This document shows positions 26,217 to 35,528 of a stretch of DNA of 64,000 nucleotides, one piece after another. Position 1 is the first letter of the stretch. Each line of letters opens with the position of its first letter. The notes below the pieces were generated by a model that was not told the origin of the DNA, did not search any database, and worked only from the letters and a program-made list of their open reading frames with translations. The stretch comes from Variovorax sp. GTDB taxonomy: Bacteria; Pseudomonadota; Gammaproteobacteria; Burkholderiales; Burkholderiaceae_C. The position numbers were made by a program, and so were the translations under genes. The stretch is taken from the NCBI GenBank assembly GCA_017744935.1, contig JAGIAI010000001.1, positions 62,001-126,000 on the forward strand. Direction: 5' to 3'.

Positions 26217-27314
26217 ATGTACAACTCCGCAGCCACTCGCCACTTCTCCGGCACCTATGCCGAGGCACGGCAGAAATTCCTCGATGCCGCGGCCCAGCGC
26301 GGCGCGGCGATCGAAAGCTTCGAGCTCGAAGCGCATCGCGGCGCACTCGGCGAAACCCTCGCCACGGACGTCGCCTATCTCGGCACGCCGGGCGCGACCA
26401 AACTGCTGATCGTCAGCTCCGGCACGCATGGCCCCGAAGGCTTCTGCGGCTCCGGCTGCCAGATCGCGACGCTGAACGACGCCGACCTCCTCACGCGCAT
26501 CGAGCAGGCCGGGATCGGGCTCCTGCTGATCCACGCGGTCAACCCGCATGGCTTCTCGCACCTGCACCGGACCAACGAAGACAACATCGACCTCAACCGC
26601 AACCACATCGACTTCAGCGCGCCGCTGCCGGTGAACGCGGCCTACGCCGAGGTCGAACCCTTCGTGCTCCCTGCCCATTGGCCGCCGACCGCCGCGGACA
26701 TGACGACGATGACCGCCTACATCGAGAAGCACGGCATGCGGGCCTTCCGCACTGCCGTGACGTCGGGCCAGTACACCTCGCCGCAGGGCCTGTTCTATGG
26801 CGGCAAGGCGCCGTCGTGGAGCAATAGGACGATGCGGGGCATCCTGCGCAAATACGCTTCCGAGGCCACGCACATCGGCTGGATCGACGTGCACACAGGC
26901 CTCGGCCCCTACGGCCATGGAGAAAAGATCTACGCTGGCCGCAATGCCGCCGTTGACCTGGCTCTGGCTCGGGCATGGTGGGGCGCGGACGTGTTCTCGG
27001 TGTTCGACGGCCAATCGGCATCGCCCGATGTGTCAGGCCCGGTCGTCTCGACGGTGTACGACGAGTGCCCGAATGCCAGCGCCGCGCTGATGGGCCTGGA
27101 ATTCGGCACCCTGCCCGACATGGAGGTCATGAACCGCTTGCGCGCCGACACCTGGCTGCGCCGCCATCCCGAGGCACCGGAAGCGCAGCAGATCACCATC
27201 CGCCAGGACCTGCGCGACGCGTTCTATTGCGACAACGACGAGTGGAAAGGCATGATCCTCGGCCAGTCCCGTGTAGTGCTACTGCAAACAATAGAAGGCC
27301 TGAAAGCCGCTTGA
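26217..27314 (+). CDS. DUF2817/M14-like zinc carboxypeptidase-type hydrolase
   Basis: 365 residues from ATG 26217, 26 bases after the transporter. Zinc-site features of the M14 fold are HGPEG (H-x-x-E), then NPHGFSHLHRTNEDNIDLNRN and GWIDVHTGLGPYG for the third ligand. A glutamate in LEFGT suits the catalytic base. No signal peptide is seen, so it is cytoplasmic. With the MHS transporter and divergent LysR it forms a small catabolic unit, probably hydrolysing an imported amide or peptide-like compound. Confidence 0.88.
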   Translation: MYNSAATRHFSGTYAEARQKFLDAAAQRGAAIESFELEAHRGALGETLATDVAYLGTPGATKLLIVSSGTHGPEGFCGSGCQIATLNDADLLTRIEQAGIGLLLIHAVNPHGFSHLHRTNEDNIDLNRNHIDFSAPLPVNAAYAEVEPFVLPAHWPPTAADMTTMTAYIEKHGMRAFRTAVTSGQYTSPQGLFYGGKAPSWSNRTMRGILRKYASEATHIGWIDVHTGLGPYGHGEKIYAGRNAAVDLALARAWWGADVFSVFDGQSASPDVSGPVVSTVYDECPNASAALMGLEFGTLPDMEVMNRLRADTWLRRHPEAPEAQQITIRQDLRDAFYCDNDEWKGMILGQSRVVLLQTIEGLKAA

Positions 27315-27345
27315 CCCCATCCACCGCTGCGTAAGCGGGAAGCCC

Positions 27346-27429
27346 CGCGGAACCGGCTTAGCCGGGCCGCCGGGGTTGCCCCCGGAAGGGGGTGCAGAGC
27401 CACACGAAGTGGGCGAGGCTGGGGGTGAG
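27346..27429 (-). repeat. Dispersed 3'-end repeat, copy B
   Basis: Full-length copy. On the minus strand it starts CACCCCCAGCCTCGCCCACT, three bases past the stop of the following minus-strand gene (27431). It carries the CCCCCTTCCGGGGG stem and ends GCCGGTTCCGCGG. It fills most of the space between two convergent genes, so a role in ending transcription or protecting 3' ends is plausible. Confidence 0.75.
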
Positions 27430-27430
27430 C

Positions 27431-27859
27431 CTACTGCGCAAGGGCCCGGCATTTCTGCAGGTTGGCGTTGAACCGCTCCTGCATTCCGGGTTCGCAGGTG
27501 CTGGCGGTGGTCATGATGCGGCACATGCCAACCACCAGGAAATCCGACACCGCCTCGGTGCACATCGGGTAGCTCGCCAACTGCGGGTTGTCGCGCACCT
27601 TGAAGCCCCACTGGTCCGAGAAATCGAGCATGCGCGACATGGCGTCCTCGAAGTAGTCGCGGTCGCGCTCCTTGATCGCGTTTTCCATCTGCGGCAGTTC
27701 GACGTTCAGGAAGCGAACCGCCGCACCGGGAAACTCGCGCGCGTCCTGCGCGAGGGCGCCGGACGCGGACAGGGCCAACAGTAGCGGCGCAATGACGCGC
27801 GCAGTGAACGGAAGGACGCGGTGACGGGCAGATTCCATGGGCTTTCGGTTGGGTGACAT
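27431..27859 (-). CDS. Hypothetical exported protein
   Basis: 142 residues from ATG 27859, with AGGGGG upstream. The alternative ATG 27838 lacks a ribosome-binding site. A signal peptide (LPFTARVIAPLLLALSASGALA, listed here in part) is followed by a helical mature domain of about 105 residues. Four cysteines in its second half (TEAV-preceding C, GMC, STC and QKC) probably form two disulfides in the periplasm. No family recognised. Confidence 0.72.
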   Translation of the reverse strand: MSPNRKPMESARHRVLPFTARVIAPLLLALSASGALAQDAREFPGAAVRFLNVELPQMENAIKERDRDYFEDAMSRMLDFSDQWGFKVRDNPQLASYPMCTEAVSDFLVVGMCRIMTTASTCEPGMQERFNANLQKCRALAQ

Positions 27860-27903
27860 CGCCCCCTATTTGAACCGAAAGCCGGCCCGGGTCCGGCGGG
27901 GGC

Positions 27904-30675
27904 TTACCAGCTCAGCCGCACGCCAATCGAGCCTTGCACCGACGACTTCACGCGCGCCTCGCCACCGACGTCGAAGACGTGGCCGACTTCACCATACAGC
28001 GTGGTCGACGACGACAAAGCCAGCGTCGCGCCGCCCGCCACTTCGGCCGAGGTGTAGCCGGTGGCGCTCGCGATCGCCGTGCTCGCCGCCGGGGCCGCAA
28101 AGGTCGCCACGTCGGTGCCGGAGCCGGCGTGGTAGAGGTTCACGCGGCCGTAGGGCTGCAGACGGCCCGCGCTGGTCGCGAAATCGCCCTTGATCCGGAC
28201 ACCGACGCGACCGATCCAGCCGCTGTCGGCGTCCTGGCGCACCGCCGCGCCGCTGATCAGCACGTTGTCGAAGCTGCTGCGCTGCCAGGCGAGCTGGGCC
28301 TGCGGTTCGATGGTCCAGCGCTCGGTCAGCGCGAAGGCCTTGCCGGTCTCGATCGACGCGGTCAGGCTGTCGGCTTTGCCGGAGGCGCTCAGGTTCAGGT
28401 CCGGGCGCACCGTGTAGCGATGGCTGCCGCCCTGCAGCACCGCGTCCGCATACCAGCCGCTGCCGTCCATCCAGGTCGCATAGCCACCGAGGTAGCGCGA
28501 TTGCAGGTCGTCGCTGCCCACGCGGCCGATGGTGCCGCGCGCATTGCCCGTCACGTCGGCGCCGCCGTCGAGGTAGCCCACGTAGATGCCGCCCCGCCAC
28601 TGGCCCGCCGCGAACAGATCGGTGCCCGCCTGCAAGCCGCTGACATGGCCCTTGCTGCTGGCATCGGCCACGCCGTCCTGGTGAATGTCGAGATCGGTGT
28701 ACACCGCGCGCGCCCAGGCCTGACGGCCCGTATCGCCCGAGCCCGCCACTGCGGCCGAGGGAGCGGATTCGTCGCCCACCCGGCGATGCAGGTTTCCGAG
28801 CATCGCGAGGTCCGCCTGGCGCAGTTGCGCCGGCAGCGCGGCAAAGAGCGGCACTTCCACACGGTAGGCCGTCACCGTCGGCGCGGGCACGGTCTCCACC
28901 GGCGGCTTCGGGCTTCCCTCGGGCGCGGGGTCCGGCGTGACTTCGGGCAGCACCGGCGGCGTCACCGGAGGCTTGACCGGCACATCGGTACGCAGATACC
29001 AGTTCTCGCCCGCGCCCTGGGCATCGGCTGCGTACAGGCGGTACTCGAAAGCGCCCGCATCCACATGGCCGTTGGCCAGCGTGAAGGCGCTCTTCGTGGT
29101 CTGCGCCGTGGTCGTCGCGCCGCCCTGCGCACTCACCACCTCGATGCCATTGCCCGTGGTCTGCGCGCCGAGGCCGCCGAGATTGGTGATGCGAATCGTG
29201 GTCGTACCGCTCGCGCTCGCCGACGGGCCATTCAGCACCAGTCGGTCGCTGAGGCTACTGCTGCCGCCGAGCACCGTGCCGAGGCTCAGCACACCGCCGT
29301 GGCCGACATAGGCCCCGTTGACCGTCAACGTGCTGCCCGGAGTCGCGCTGAGCAGGCTCACCGTCCCCGCGTTCTGCAGCGATGCGACTGTCTGGTTGAA
29401 ACCCGCCGTATCCAGCGTCGCGCCTGCAGCGACGACATGCGCAGAACCCGCGCTGAAAGTGTCCGCCGCGCCCGCCTTCAGCGTGCCCGCAGTGACCGTG
29501 GTCGTGCCGGTAATCGCCTGTGCCTTCGCGACCGTCAGCGTGCCGACGCCCGTTTTCTCCATGCCGCCGGTGCCGCTCAGCAGGCCGTTGTAGGTCGCAT
29601 CGGTCGGCTGCGCGAAGCGCACGAGGCCGTTATCCGTGATGGCGAGCGGCGCGAATTCGGCGGGCGTCTGCAGCGTGCCGGCCGGGTCCACGGTCATGCT
29701 GCCGGTGTAGTTGCTGGTGTCCGTTGCGAGCACCAGCGTGCCGGCGGCGACGCGTGCGCTGGTAAAGCCGGAATCCTGCAGCGAGATGCCGAGGTTCCAT
29801 GTGCCGCTGTCGTTCTTCACCAGCGACTGGAAGTTCGAGATCGCGTGGTTGAAAGTGCCGGTTCCGGTGCCGTTGAGCGTGAGCAGGTTGTTGCCGCCAC
29901 CGCCGTTGATCGCGCCGGAGATTGTTCCGTTCTCGTACAGGTTGAGCGTGTCGTCGCCATCGGCGAAATTCAGCGAACCGAGGATCTGACCCTTGTTCGT
30001 GAAGTTGATCGCCATCGTGCCGTTGACGCCGATGATGTTGCCGTTGGTTCCGTCCTTGTAGCGGATCACGCCGGTTTCGCCGTTTACGACGGTGTTGCTG
30101 CCACTGGTCGATTCGAACCAGATCGCCGCGCCGCCGGCTTGCGAGTCGATGGTGCCGTTGTTGATGATCGTGTTGCCGGTGCCGATCGGATTGATCGCCT
30201 CCGCGTTGCCCGCCGTGCCCTTCGAGAGCACCTGCGCGCCCTGCTCGATCGTCAGCGTGTTGTTGTAGAGGAACTCCACCGTGTTTGCGCCAGTGGCGAA
30301 CAGACCGTCGGTCAGGCCGACCGCGTTGTTCTCGACGGTCGCGCCACTGCGCACGGTGATGCTCCCGTCGCTCCGAAGGCTGATTGCCGGCAGGCCGTCG
30401 GTGCTGACAACCGCGTTCTGTTGCACGTCAACCGTGGTTCCCGATGCGCTCCCGTACCCCGCGCCGATCGTGGTGGACTGGGCCCCGCCGGCGCTCGTGC
30501 AAACGTAGTCGGTGCCGGTCAGCGTGCAGGCGGCCGACGCGGCGCCCGATAGGAGAAAAAGTGCCGAAGCGGTCGAAACGGCCCGGCTCGATTTGCCGGC
30601 GGTCGCCGCCAGCTCGGAGGCAACCGCCCAGGTTTGTTGTGATGAGTTCCAAACGACCCTGAAAACGCGATTCAC
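27904..30675 (-). CDS. Autotransporter adhesin-like protein (type Va)
   Basis: About 923 residues from the GTG at 30675, which gives the N-terminus MNRVFRVVWNSSQQTWAVA. This is the extended signal peptide region (ESPR) of large autotransporters. A TTG six codons upstream is possible but less typical. The hydrophobic core and cleavage near GAASAA follow. The passenger is built of beta-helix strands with PATR-like units (GTLTVAKAQAITGTTTVTAG). A proline-rich linker (about 600-630) leads to the 12-strand barrel (about the last 270 residues), which ends in an aromatic, SIGVRLSW. It is displayed on the cell surface. Confidence 0.9.
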   Translation of the reverse strand: MNRVFRVVWNSSQQTWAVASELAATAGKSSRAVSTASALFLLSGAASAACTLTGTDYVCTSAGGAQSTTIGAGYGSASGTTVDVQQNAVVSTDGLPAISLRSDGSITVRSGATVENNAVGLTDGLFATGANTVEFLYNNTLTIEQGAQVLSKGTAGNAEAINPIGTGNTIINNGTIDSQAGGAAIWFESTSGSNTVVNGETGVIRYKDGTNGNIIGVNGTMAINFTNKGQILGSLNFADGDDTLNLYENGTISGAINGGGGNNLLTLNGTGTGTFNHAISNFQSLVKNDSGTWNLGISLQDSGFTSARVAAGTLVLATDTSNYTGSMTVDPAGTLQTPAEFAPLAITDNGLVRFAQPTDATYNGLLSGTGGMEKTGVGTLTVAKAQAITGTTTVTAGTLKAGAADTFSAGSAHVVAAGATLDTAGFNQTVASLQNAGTVSLLSATPGSTLTVNGAYVGHGGVLSLGTVLGGSSSLSDRLVLNGPSASASGTTTIRITNLGGLGAQTTGNGIEVVSAQGGATTTAQTTKSAFTLANGHVDAGAFEYRLYAADAQGAGENWYLRTDVPVKPPVTPPVLPEVTPDPAPEGSPKPPVETVPAPTVTAYRVEVPLFAALPAQLRQADLAMLGNLHRRVGDESAPSAAVAGSGDTGRQAWARAVYTDLDIHQDGVADASSKGHVSGLQAGTDLFAAGQWRGGIYVGYLDGGADVTGNARGTIGRVGSDDLQSRYLGGYATWMDGSGWYADAVLQGGSHRYTVRPDLNLSASGKADSLTASIETGKAFALTERWTIEPQAQLAWQRSSFDNVLISGAAVRQDADSGWIGRVGVRIKGDFATSAGRLQPYGRVNLYHAGSGTDVATFAAPAASTAIASATGYTSAEVAGGATLALSSSTTLYGEVGHVFDVGGEARVKSSVQGSIGVRLSW

Positions 30676-30709
30676 GAGCTTGTTTCCCTTCAACGGTCTC
30701 GAAAGATGA

Positions 30710-30748
30710 AAATGAATACTTACGAATGTAATGCTGAGGTATTCATTT
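30710..30748. promoter_or_regulatory. Long inverted repeat in the autotransporter leader
   Basis: AAATGAATAC (30710-30719) and GTATTCATTT (30739-30748) are perfect 10-bp complements separated by 19 bases, about 35 bases upstream of the GTG start. The region is AT-rich compared with its surroundings. It could be a paired operator or a stem in the mRNA leader. Confidence 0.5.
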
Positions 30749-30887
30749 CCGTTGGGAGAAAGTCACGGAAGCGGTGCGAATTCGCAGATTCGCAACGAAA
30801 GCGTTACAAAAATCAGCTAACGCTTAGTGCAAAGGCTGCTTGGGGCTCGCGGCATGGCGCACGAATGGCGCGCCTTAAACTCACCGG

Positions 30888-31109
30888 ATGCCCTCCCGAC
30901 CGAACCGAGCGCCGCGCATGATCGAGCGCGGCATCCTGTGCATCCTGATTGGCGCAGCCGTGTTGATCTCGCCGCAATTCCTGGAGTCGCCAACCTGGCG
31001 CGAGACCGTCGGCGGCGCCTACCTGGTCGGCTGGTTCGCTCTCGTTCTGGGAATTGCCCTGGTGGCGGTGGATCTCGTCGACCGCTTCCGGTCGGGCGGC
31101 CGGCGCTGA
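30888..31109 (+). CDS. Small membrane protein
   Basis: 73 residues from ATG 30888 (or 63 from ATG 30918). Two hydrophobic helices are visible, ERGILCILIGAAVLISP and GAYLVGWFALVLGIALVAV, with a basic C-terminus (VDRFRSGGRR). There is no recognisable family. It stands alone between the autotransporter promoter region and the convergent DUF808 gene. Confidence 0.6.
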   Translation: MPSRPNRAPRMIERGILCILIGAAVLISPQFLESPTWRETVGGAYLVGWFALVLGIALVAVDLVDRFRSGGRR

Positions 31110-31122
31110 AAGCGGCGGCGCT

Positions 31123-32004
31123 TCAGCGCCGTGCGCGAAGCCGCTTCACGCCCTCGACCGCCGCCAGCACGATCGCGCCGGCGATCACGCCAACGACCGC
31201 ATTGCCGAGCAGCGATGCGAGCGCGCCCCAAGCCTGGATCGCGTGCCCGAGGGCCGGCACGCCATGCACGAGGATGCCCCCGCCCACAAGGAACATCGCG
31301 ACCGTACCGAGGACCGAAAGCGCCTTCATGAGCCAGGGCGCCGCGCCGACCATCGCCCGGCCCAGCGCCTGCACCACGGCGTTGTCGCGTTGGGCGAGGT
31401 AGAAGCCCATGTCGTCGAGCCGCACGATGCCGGCGACCAGACCATAGACGCCGATGGTCATCACGATCGCGATGCCCGCCAGGACGGTGAGCTGCGTCAG
31501 GAACGGTTGGCCCTGCACCGTGCCGAGCGTGATCGCGATGATCTCGGCCGACAGAATGAAATCGGTGCGCACCGCGCCCTTGACCTTGGCCTTCTCTGCC
31601 GCGACCACGTCGATCGCCTCGTTGGCGATGGCCTGCTCGTGCCGCTCCGTCTCGATCGCGTGCTCGGACTTGTGCAGGAACCGGTGGGCGAGCTTCTCGA
31701 AGCCCTCGAAGCACAGGAACGCGCCGCCGACCATCAGGAGCGGCGTGACCAGCCAGGGGAGCCACGTCCCGATGAGGAGGGCCGCGGGAACCAGGATCGC
31801 CTTGTTGACGAACGATCCCTTGCACACCGCCCAGACCACCGGCAGCTCGCGGCTGGCCCGCACGCCCGCGACCTGCTGCGCGTTCAGCGCGAGATCGTCA
31901 CCGAGCACGCCCGCCGTCTTCTTGGCCGCCACCTTGGTGAGCACGGAGACATCGTCGAGCACCGTCGCGATGTCATCGAGAAGCAGCAGGAGGCTGGTGG
32001 CCAT
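31123..32004 (-). CDS. DUF808 (YedI-like) inner-membrane protein
   Basis: 293 residues beginning [20 protein letters not shown], the family signature. Further hallmarks are [20 protein letters not shown] and the acidic [21 protein letters not shown] loop. There are several transmembrane helices in both halves. The E. coli homologue is YedI, of unknown function. Repeat copy C lies immediately upstream of it, between it and the GNAT gene. Confidence 0.9.
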   Translation of the reverse strand: MATSLLLLLDDIATVLDDVSVLTKVAAKKTAGVLGDDLALNAQQVAGVRASRELPVVWAVCKGSFVNKAILVPAALLIGTWLPWLVTPLLMVGGAFLCFEGFEKLAHRFLHKSEHAIETERHEQAIANEAIDVVAAEKAKVKGAVRTDFILSAEIIAITLGTVQGQPFLTQLTVLAGIAIVMTIGVYGLVAGIVRLDDMGFYLAQRDNAVVQALGRAMVGAAPWLMKALSVLGTVAMFLVGGGILVHGVPALGHAIQAWGALASLLGNAVVGVIAGAIVLAAVEGVKRLRARR

Positions 32005-32060
32005 GTCTATTCTTCGCTGGAAACGGTTGACGAAACCCCGAGCCCCAAGGCGGGAGACAC

Positions 32061-32149
32061 CGCGGAACCGGCTTCGTCGGGCCGCTGGTGTTGCCCTCGG
32101 CCGGGGGTGGAGAGCGACATGAAGTGCGCGAGCCTGGGGGCGAGCCTCA
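32061..32149 (-). repeat. Dispersed 3'-end repeat, copy C
   Basis: A full-length but more diverged copy (for example GAAGTGCGCGAGCCTGGGGG on the plus strand). Its minus-strand start includes the TGA stop of the GNAT gene (32147-32149). The end is again GCCGGTTCCGCGG. It separates the GNAT and DUF808 genes. Confidence 0.7.
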
Positions 32150-32662
32150 GACGCTTCGTTTCAGGCGGATTTCCTCGATCTTCACGGTGCCGATCGCGGT
32201 TGTCTTGGCGGTCTTCATCTCGCGCTTGAAGCCGGCGAGTTCGCAGAAGCGGATCGCGCGGTCGTTGCGCAGCGGCACCCAGATGGTGACGACGGTGCAG
32301 CCTTCTTCCTCGAGACCTTCGCGCGCGGCGTCCCAGAGCGCCACGCCGAGGCCCTTGTCCCAGTGCTCGGGCCTGACGTAGATCGACCAGATCTCGCCGG
32401 TGGTCGACGGCGTCTTGGGGTCACGCGAGCGGTCAAAGCCGACGAAGCCGACCACTTCGCCGCCGAGCTCGACCACATGCACCTGCGGTTCGGCGTACTC
32501 GATGGCCTCGCGCCACTTGGCCTCGCGGGTGGCGGGCGTCAGCGCGCGCAGCTGGTCTTCGGGGAGGATGTCCGCGTAGGCGGCCTGTGCGGAGGCGGCA
32601 TGGACTTCCGCGACGGCCTTGGCGTCGCGCAGGGTGGCGGGGCGAACTTCGAAATCGGACAT
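32147..32662 (-). CDS. GNAT-family N-acetyltransferase
   Basis: 171 residues. The fold's acetyl-CoA loop is in [15 protein letters not shown] (a Q/R-x-x-G-x-G/A variant), preceded by [11 protein letters not shown] on strand 4. The alpha4 and C-terminal part is [13 protein letters not shown]. It transfers an acetyl group to an amine of unknown nature. Its stop codon forms part of repeat copy C. Confidence 0.88.
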   Translation of the reverse strand: MSDFEVRPATLRDAKAVAEVHAASAQAAYADILPEDQLRALTPATREAKWREAIEYAEPQVHVVELGGEVVGFVGFDRSRDPKTPSTTGEIWSIYVRPEHWDKGLGVALWDAAREGLEEEGCTVVTIWVPLRNDRAIRFCELAGFKREMKTAKTTAIGTVKIEEIRLKRSV

Positions 32663-32752
32663 GAATGCGGGGAAACGAACGGTAAAGGGCCGTATTGTCG
32701 CTGGCCGCGGAGTCCCGGGGTGCGGTCGCTAAACTGCGCGGGCATTGAAGCC

Positions 32753-33034
32753 ATGAAAGCGATCGTTCAACCCGGCGGCTTCCACTTCGACCTCGAAGCC
32801 GACCGCACCCTCCTCCAGTCCGCCGAAGCCGGCGGCATCGAGCTGCCCAGTTCGTGCCGCAACGGCACCTGCCGAACCTGCCTGTGCAAGCTGGTGTCAG
32901 GCCGAATCCACTATCGCATCGAATGGCCCGGCGTGAGTGCCGAGGAAAAGGCCGAGGGCTGGATCCTGCCTTGCGTCGCGGAGCCTGAGAGCGACGTCAC
33001 GCTCGACATGCCCTACGCTTTCGCCGTGTTCTAG
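32753..33034 (+). CDS. Plant-type [2Fe-2S] ferredoxin
   Basis: 93 residues from ATG 32753. Cluster ligands are C35, C40 and C43 in CRNGTCRTC and C74 in LPCVAEP, the adrenodoxin/plant-type spacing. The fold opens with VQPGGFHFDLEADRTLLQSA. It is a soluble electron carrier; no reductase or oxygenase partner is adjacent. It is convergent with the MFS gene, overlapping its stop. Confidence 0.92.
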   Translation: MKAIVQPGGFHFDLEADRTLLQSAEAGGIELPSSCRNGTCRTCLCKLVSGRIHYRIEWPGVSAEEKAEGWILPCVAEPESDVTLDMPYAFAVF

Positions 33035-34281
33035 GCTTCGTGCGCCCTCGTCAGGCGGTCGCGCTGCGCGAGCGAGGGGAAGAGGCGGAACCAACAGGCC
33101 GCCACCAGCACCGTGCCGATGCCCCCGGCCACCACCGAACCGACCGGCCCGAGCAACGCCGCGGTCGCGCCTGATTCGAATTCGCCCAGCTGGTTACTTG
33201 CGCCGATGAAGATCGAATTCACCGCGCTCACCCGACCACGCATCGCATCGGGCGTCTCGAGTTGCACCAGCGTCTGCCGAATGACCACGTTGACCATGTC
33301 CGCACCGCCAGAGACCGCAAGTGCAACCAGTGAAACGGCGAAGGTGCGCGAGAGCCCGAAGACGATCATGCACACGCCAAACATCGCTACCGCCAGCAGC
33401 AGCGTGCGCCCAATGCGACGCTCGACCGGGTGGCGGGTGAGGTAGATCGACATGATCAGCGCACCCACCGCCGGTGCACCGCGCAGCAGGCCCAGGCCCC
33501 ACGGCCCGGTATGGAGGATGTCCTTGGCATAGATCGGCAGCAGTGCCACCGCGCCACCGAGCAGCACCGCGAACAGATCAAGCGACACCGCGCCGAGCAC
33601 CGGCTTGCGCTTCCAGATGAACTCGACGCCGGCGAGTAGCGTCTTCGCGGTCACCGGCTCGCGCTGCGTGACGATGTATCGGTACTTCAGTTGCACCACC
33701 AACGCGGACGCGAGCACGAAGAACAGCAACGCGGCGCCGTACACCACGCCCATGCCGGCCACGAACAGCATCCCCCCGAGCGCCGGCCCGCCGATGATGG
33801 CGCCCTGCATGCCGGCGGAACTGAAGGCCATCGCACGCGGCAGCATCACGGGCGACACCAGCAGCGGCGTCAGCGCCTGCTGCGCCGGCATCTGGAACGC
33901 ACGTACCCCGCCGAGCACCAGCGAGAGCCCCAGCAGCAGCACGCGCGAATCCTTGCCGCCGTACACCGCCAGAAGAAGCACGAGCGCGACCCCGCCCTGC
34001 ACCGCGAAGCATGCGGCGACGATGCGACCCCGATGGTGGTTGTCGACCACATGCCCTGCCCACAGCGCAAGCAACAGCGCCGGCACGAATTGATAGAGGC
34101 CGACCAGCCCGAGATCCCACGCGCTGTGCGTGAGGTCGTACATGTGCCAACCGATTGCAACCAGGAGCATCTGGCTCGCCGCAGTGCCGCACAGGCGTGC
34201 GAACCACAGTCGCATGAAGGGCCGCTCGCGTGTCAGGTCTGAAAAACTGGAACTTCGATCGGGAGCGGCGGCGACGGACAT
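33031..34281 (-). CDS. MFS transporter (EntS-like)
   Basis: 416 residues from ATG 34281, with twelve predicted helices. The order RPFMRLWFARLCGTAASQM, GHVVDNHHRGRIVAACF and DAMRGRVSAVNSIFIGASNQ is typical of the EntS/enterobactin-exporter-like MFS branch. It is likely an exporter of a small molecule; the substrate is unknown. It is divergent from the RluA gene. Confidence 0.88.
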   Translation of the reverse strand: MSVAAAPDRSSSFSDLTRERPFMRLWFARLCGTAASQMLLVAIGWHMYDLTHSAWDLGLVGLYQFVPALLLALWAGHVVDNHHRGRIVAACFAVQGGVALVLLLAVYGGKDSRVLLLGLSLVLGGVRAFQMPAQQALTPLLVSPVMLPRAMAFSSAGMQGAIIGGPALGGMLFVAGMGVVYGAALLFFVLASALVVQLKYRYIVTQREPVTAKTLLAGVEFIWKRKPVLGAVSLDLFAVLLGGAVALLPIYAKDILHTGPWGLGLLRGAPAVGALIMSIYLTRHPVERRIGRTLLLAVAMFGVCMIVFGLSRTFAVSLVALAVSGGADMVNVVIRQTLVQLETPDAMRGRVSAVNSIFIGASNQLGEFESGATAALLGPVGSVVAGGIGTVLVAACWFRLFPSLAQRDRLTRAHEA

Positions 34282-34326
34282 TCGGGTGAGGATAGCCGAG
34301 CGATGCTCTTCTAGACTTAGCGCCCA

Positions 34327-34965
34327 ATGAATGACCTGCAAGTGGTCCACGAGGACCCTCACCTGCTCGTGCTCGACAAGCCCGCCGGCCTTCTGTGCGT
34401 GCCCGGTCGTGGCGAAGACAAGCAGGACTGCCTGAGCGCACGCGCCAAGCGGCGCTGGCCCGACGCACTGGTGGTGCACCGGCTCGACATGGCGACAAGC
34501 GGACTCGTGCTGATGGCGCGCAGCCTGGAGGTGCAACGCGCGCTCGGCGACCTGTTCGCCGGCCGGCAAGTGAACAAGCGCTATGAAGCCATCGTCGATG
34601 GATCGATGCCTGTGCGCGACGAGTGGTCGCTGATCGACGCACCCCTGATGGCCGACTGGCCGCGTCGCCCGCTGCAGAAGATCGATGCCGCTGGCAAGCC
34701 CAGCCAGACGCGCTGGCGCGTGAAGCAGCTACTACCCGAACGCAACGCGACGCACGTGCGGCTCGAGCCGCTCACCGGCCGCAGCCACCAGCTGCGTGTG
34801 CATCTGCTCTCTATCGGGCACCCGATCCTGGGCGACGCGCTCTACGGCAACGACGACATCCGCGCGCGCGCGCCGAGGCTGATGCTGCACGCGACGATGC
34901 TGGAGTTCGCCCATCCCATCGACGGGCGTATGTGCCTTTTCGAGAGTGCGCCGCCTTTTGACTAG
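34327..34965 (+). CDS. RluA-family rRNA/tRNA pseudouridine synthase
   Basis: 212 residues. The catalytic aspartate D54 lies in the motif HRLDMATSGL, with LDKPAGLLCVPG upstream and TGRSHQLRVHLLSIGHPILGD (shown in part) downstream. It has no S4 domain. The compact size and the motif resemble RluA itself, which modifies 23S rRNA U746 and tRNA U32, so that activity is likely. It is divergent from the MFS gene across 45 bases. Confidence 0.93.
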   Translation: MNDLQVVHEDPHLLVLDKPAGLLCVPGRGEDKQDCLSARAKRRWPDALVVHRLDMATSGLVLMARSLEVQRALGDLFAGRQVNKRYEAIVDGSMPVRDEWSLIDAPLMADWPRRPLQKIDAAGKPSQTRWRVKQLLPERNATHVRLEPLTGRSHQLRVHLLSIGHPILGDALYGNDDIRARAPRLMLHATMLEFAHPIDGRMCLFESAPPFD

Positions 34966-34971
34966 AACGGT

Positions 34972-35415
34972 CTAGAGCTCGCCTTTCACCACGAGCACCG
35001 GGCACTTCGCATCCTGCAGGACGCGCTGCGTCACGCTGCCGAGCAGCAGCTTCTCGATGCCGGTGCGACCGTGCGAACCCATCACGATCAGGTCCGCGCC
35101 GACAGCGATCGCGGTGTCGACGATGCCTTCGTGCACCACGTGGCCGTCGATGACGCGCTGGTCGCTGTGAAGGCCTTCGGCCGCGAGCGCGGCGACGCCA
35201 CGAGCGAGCGCCGCATTGGCGCTGCTGGTCGCGGCGGCAAGGTATTCGTTCTGGCCGAGCGCGTAGTCCGCGCCCACGCCGATGAAGGGGTAGTTGTCCA
35301 CCACGTGTATGAGCGTGATGCGACTGCCGAATGCAAGCGCCAGCCCGCTGGCCTTGCTGACCGCCAGCATCGATGTTTCGGAACCATCGATGGGCACCAG
35401 GATGTGATTGAACAT
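34972..35415 (-). CDS. Universal stress protein (UspA family)
   Basis: 147 residues from ATG 35415, with AAGAGGT upstream. MFNHILVPIDGSETS opens the fold, and the ATP-binding motif G-x2-G-x9-G-S/T is present as GSHGRTGIEKLLLGS. It is a small cytoplasmic stress protein, probably ATP-binding. It is convergent with the RluA gene. Confidence 0.93.
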   Translation of the reverse strand: MFNHILVPIDGSETSMLAVSKASGLALAFGSRITLIHVVDNYPFIGVGADYALGQNEYLAAATSSANAALARGVAALAAEGLHSDQRVIDGHVVHEGIVDTAIAVGADLIVMGSHGRTGIEKLLLGSVTQRVLQDAKCPVLVVKGEL

Positions 35416-35528
35416 GGCAGACCTCTTGATCAGAGAGTAGAGATTCCAGGTTCGCGGGCGAACCGGCCCCGAATGTACATCCAAGGCAAGGTTCCCGGAT
35501 GTAGGACGTCTACGGTCTGCAGCGAGGC

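Noticed and set aside
27934-30552. Very long open frame on the plus strand across the autotransporter gene
   Set aside because: It is a low-complexity Arg/Ala/His translation antisense to a gene with clear ESPR and barrel; third-position GC bias in high-GC DNA leaves such frames open.
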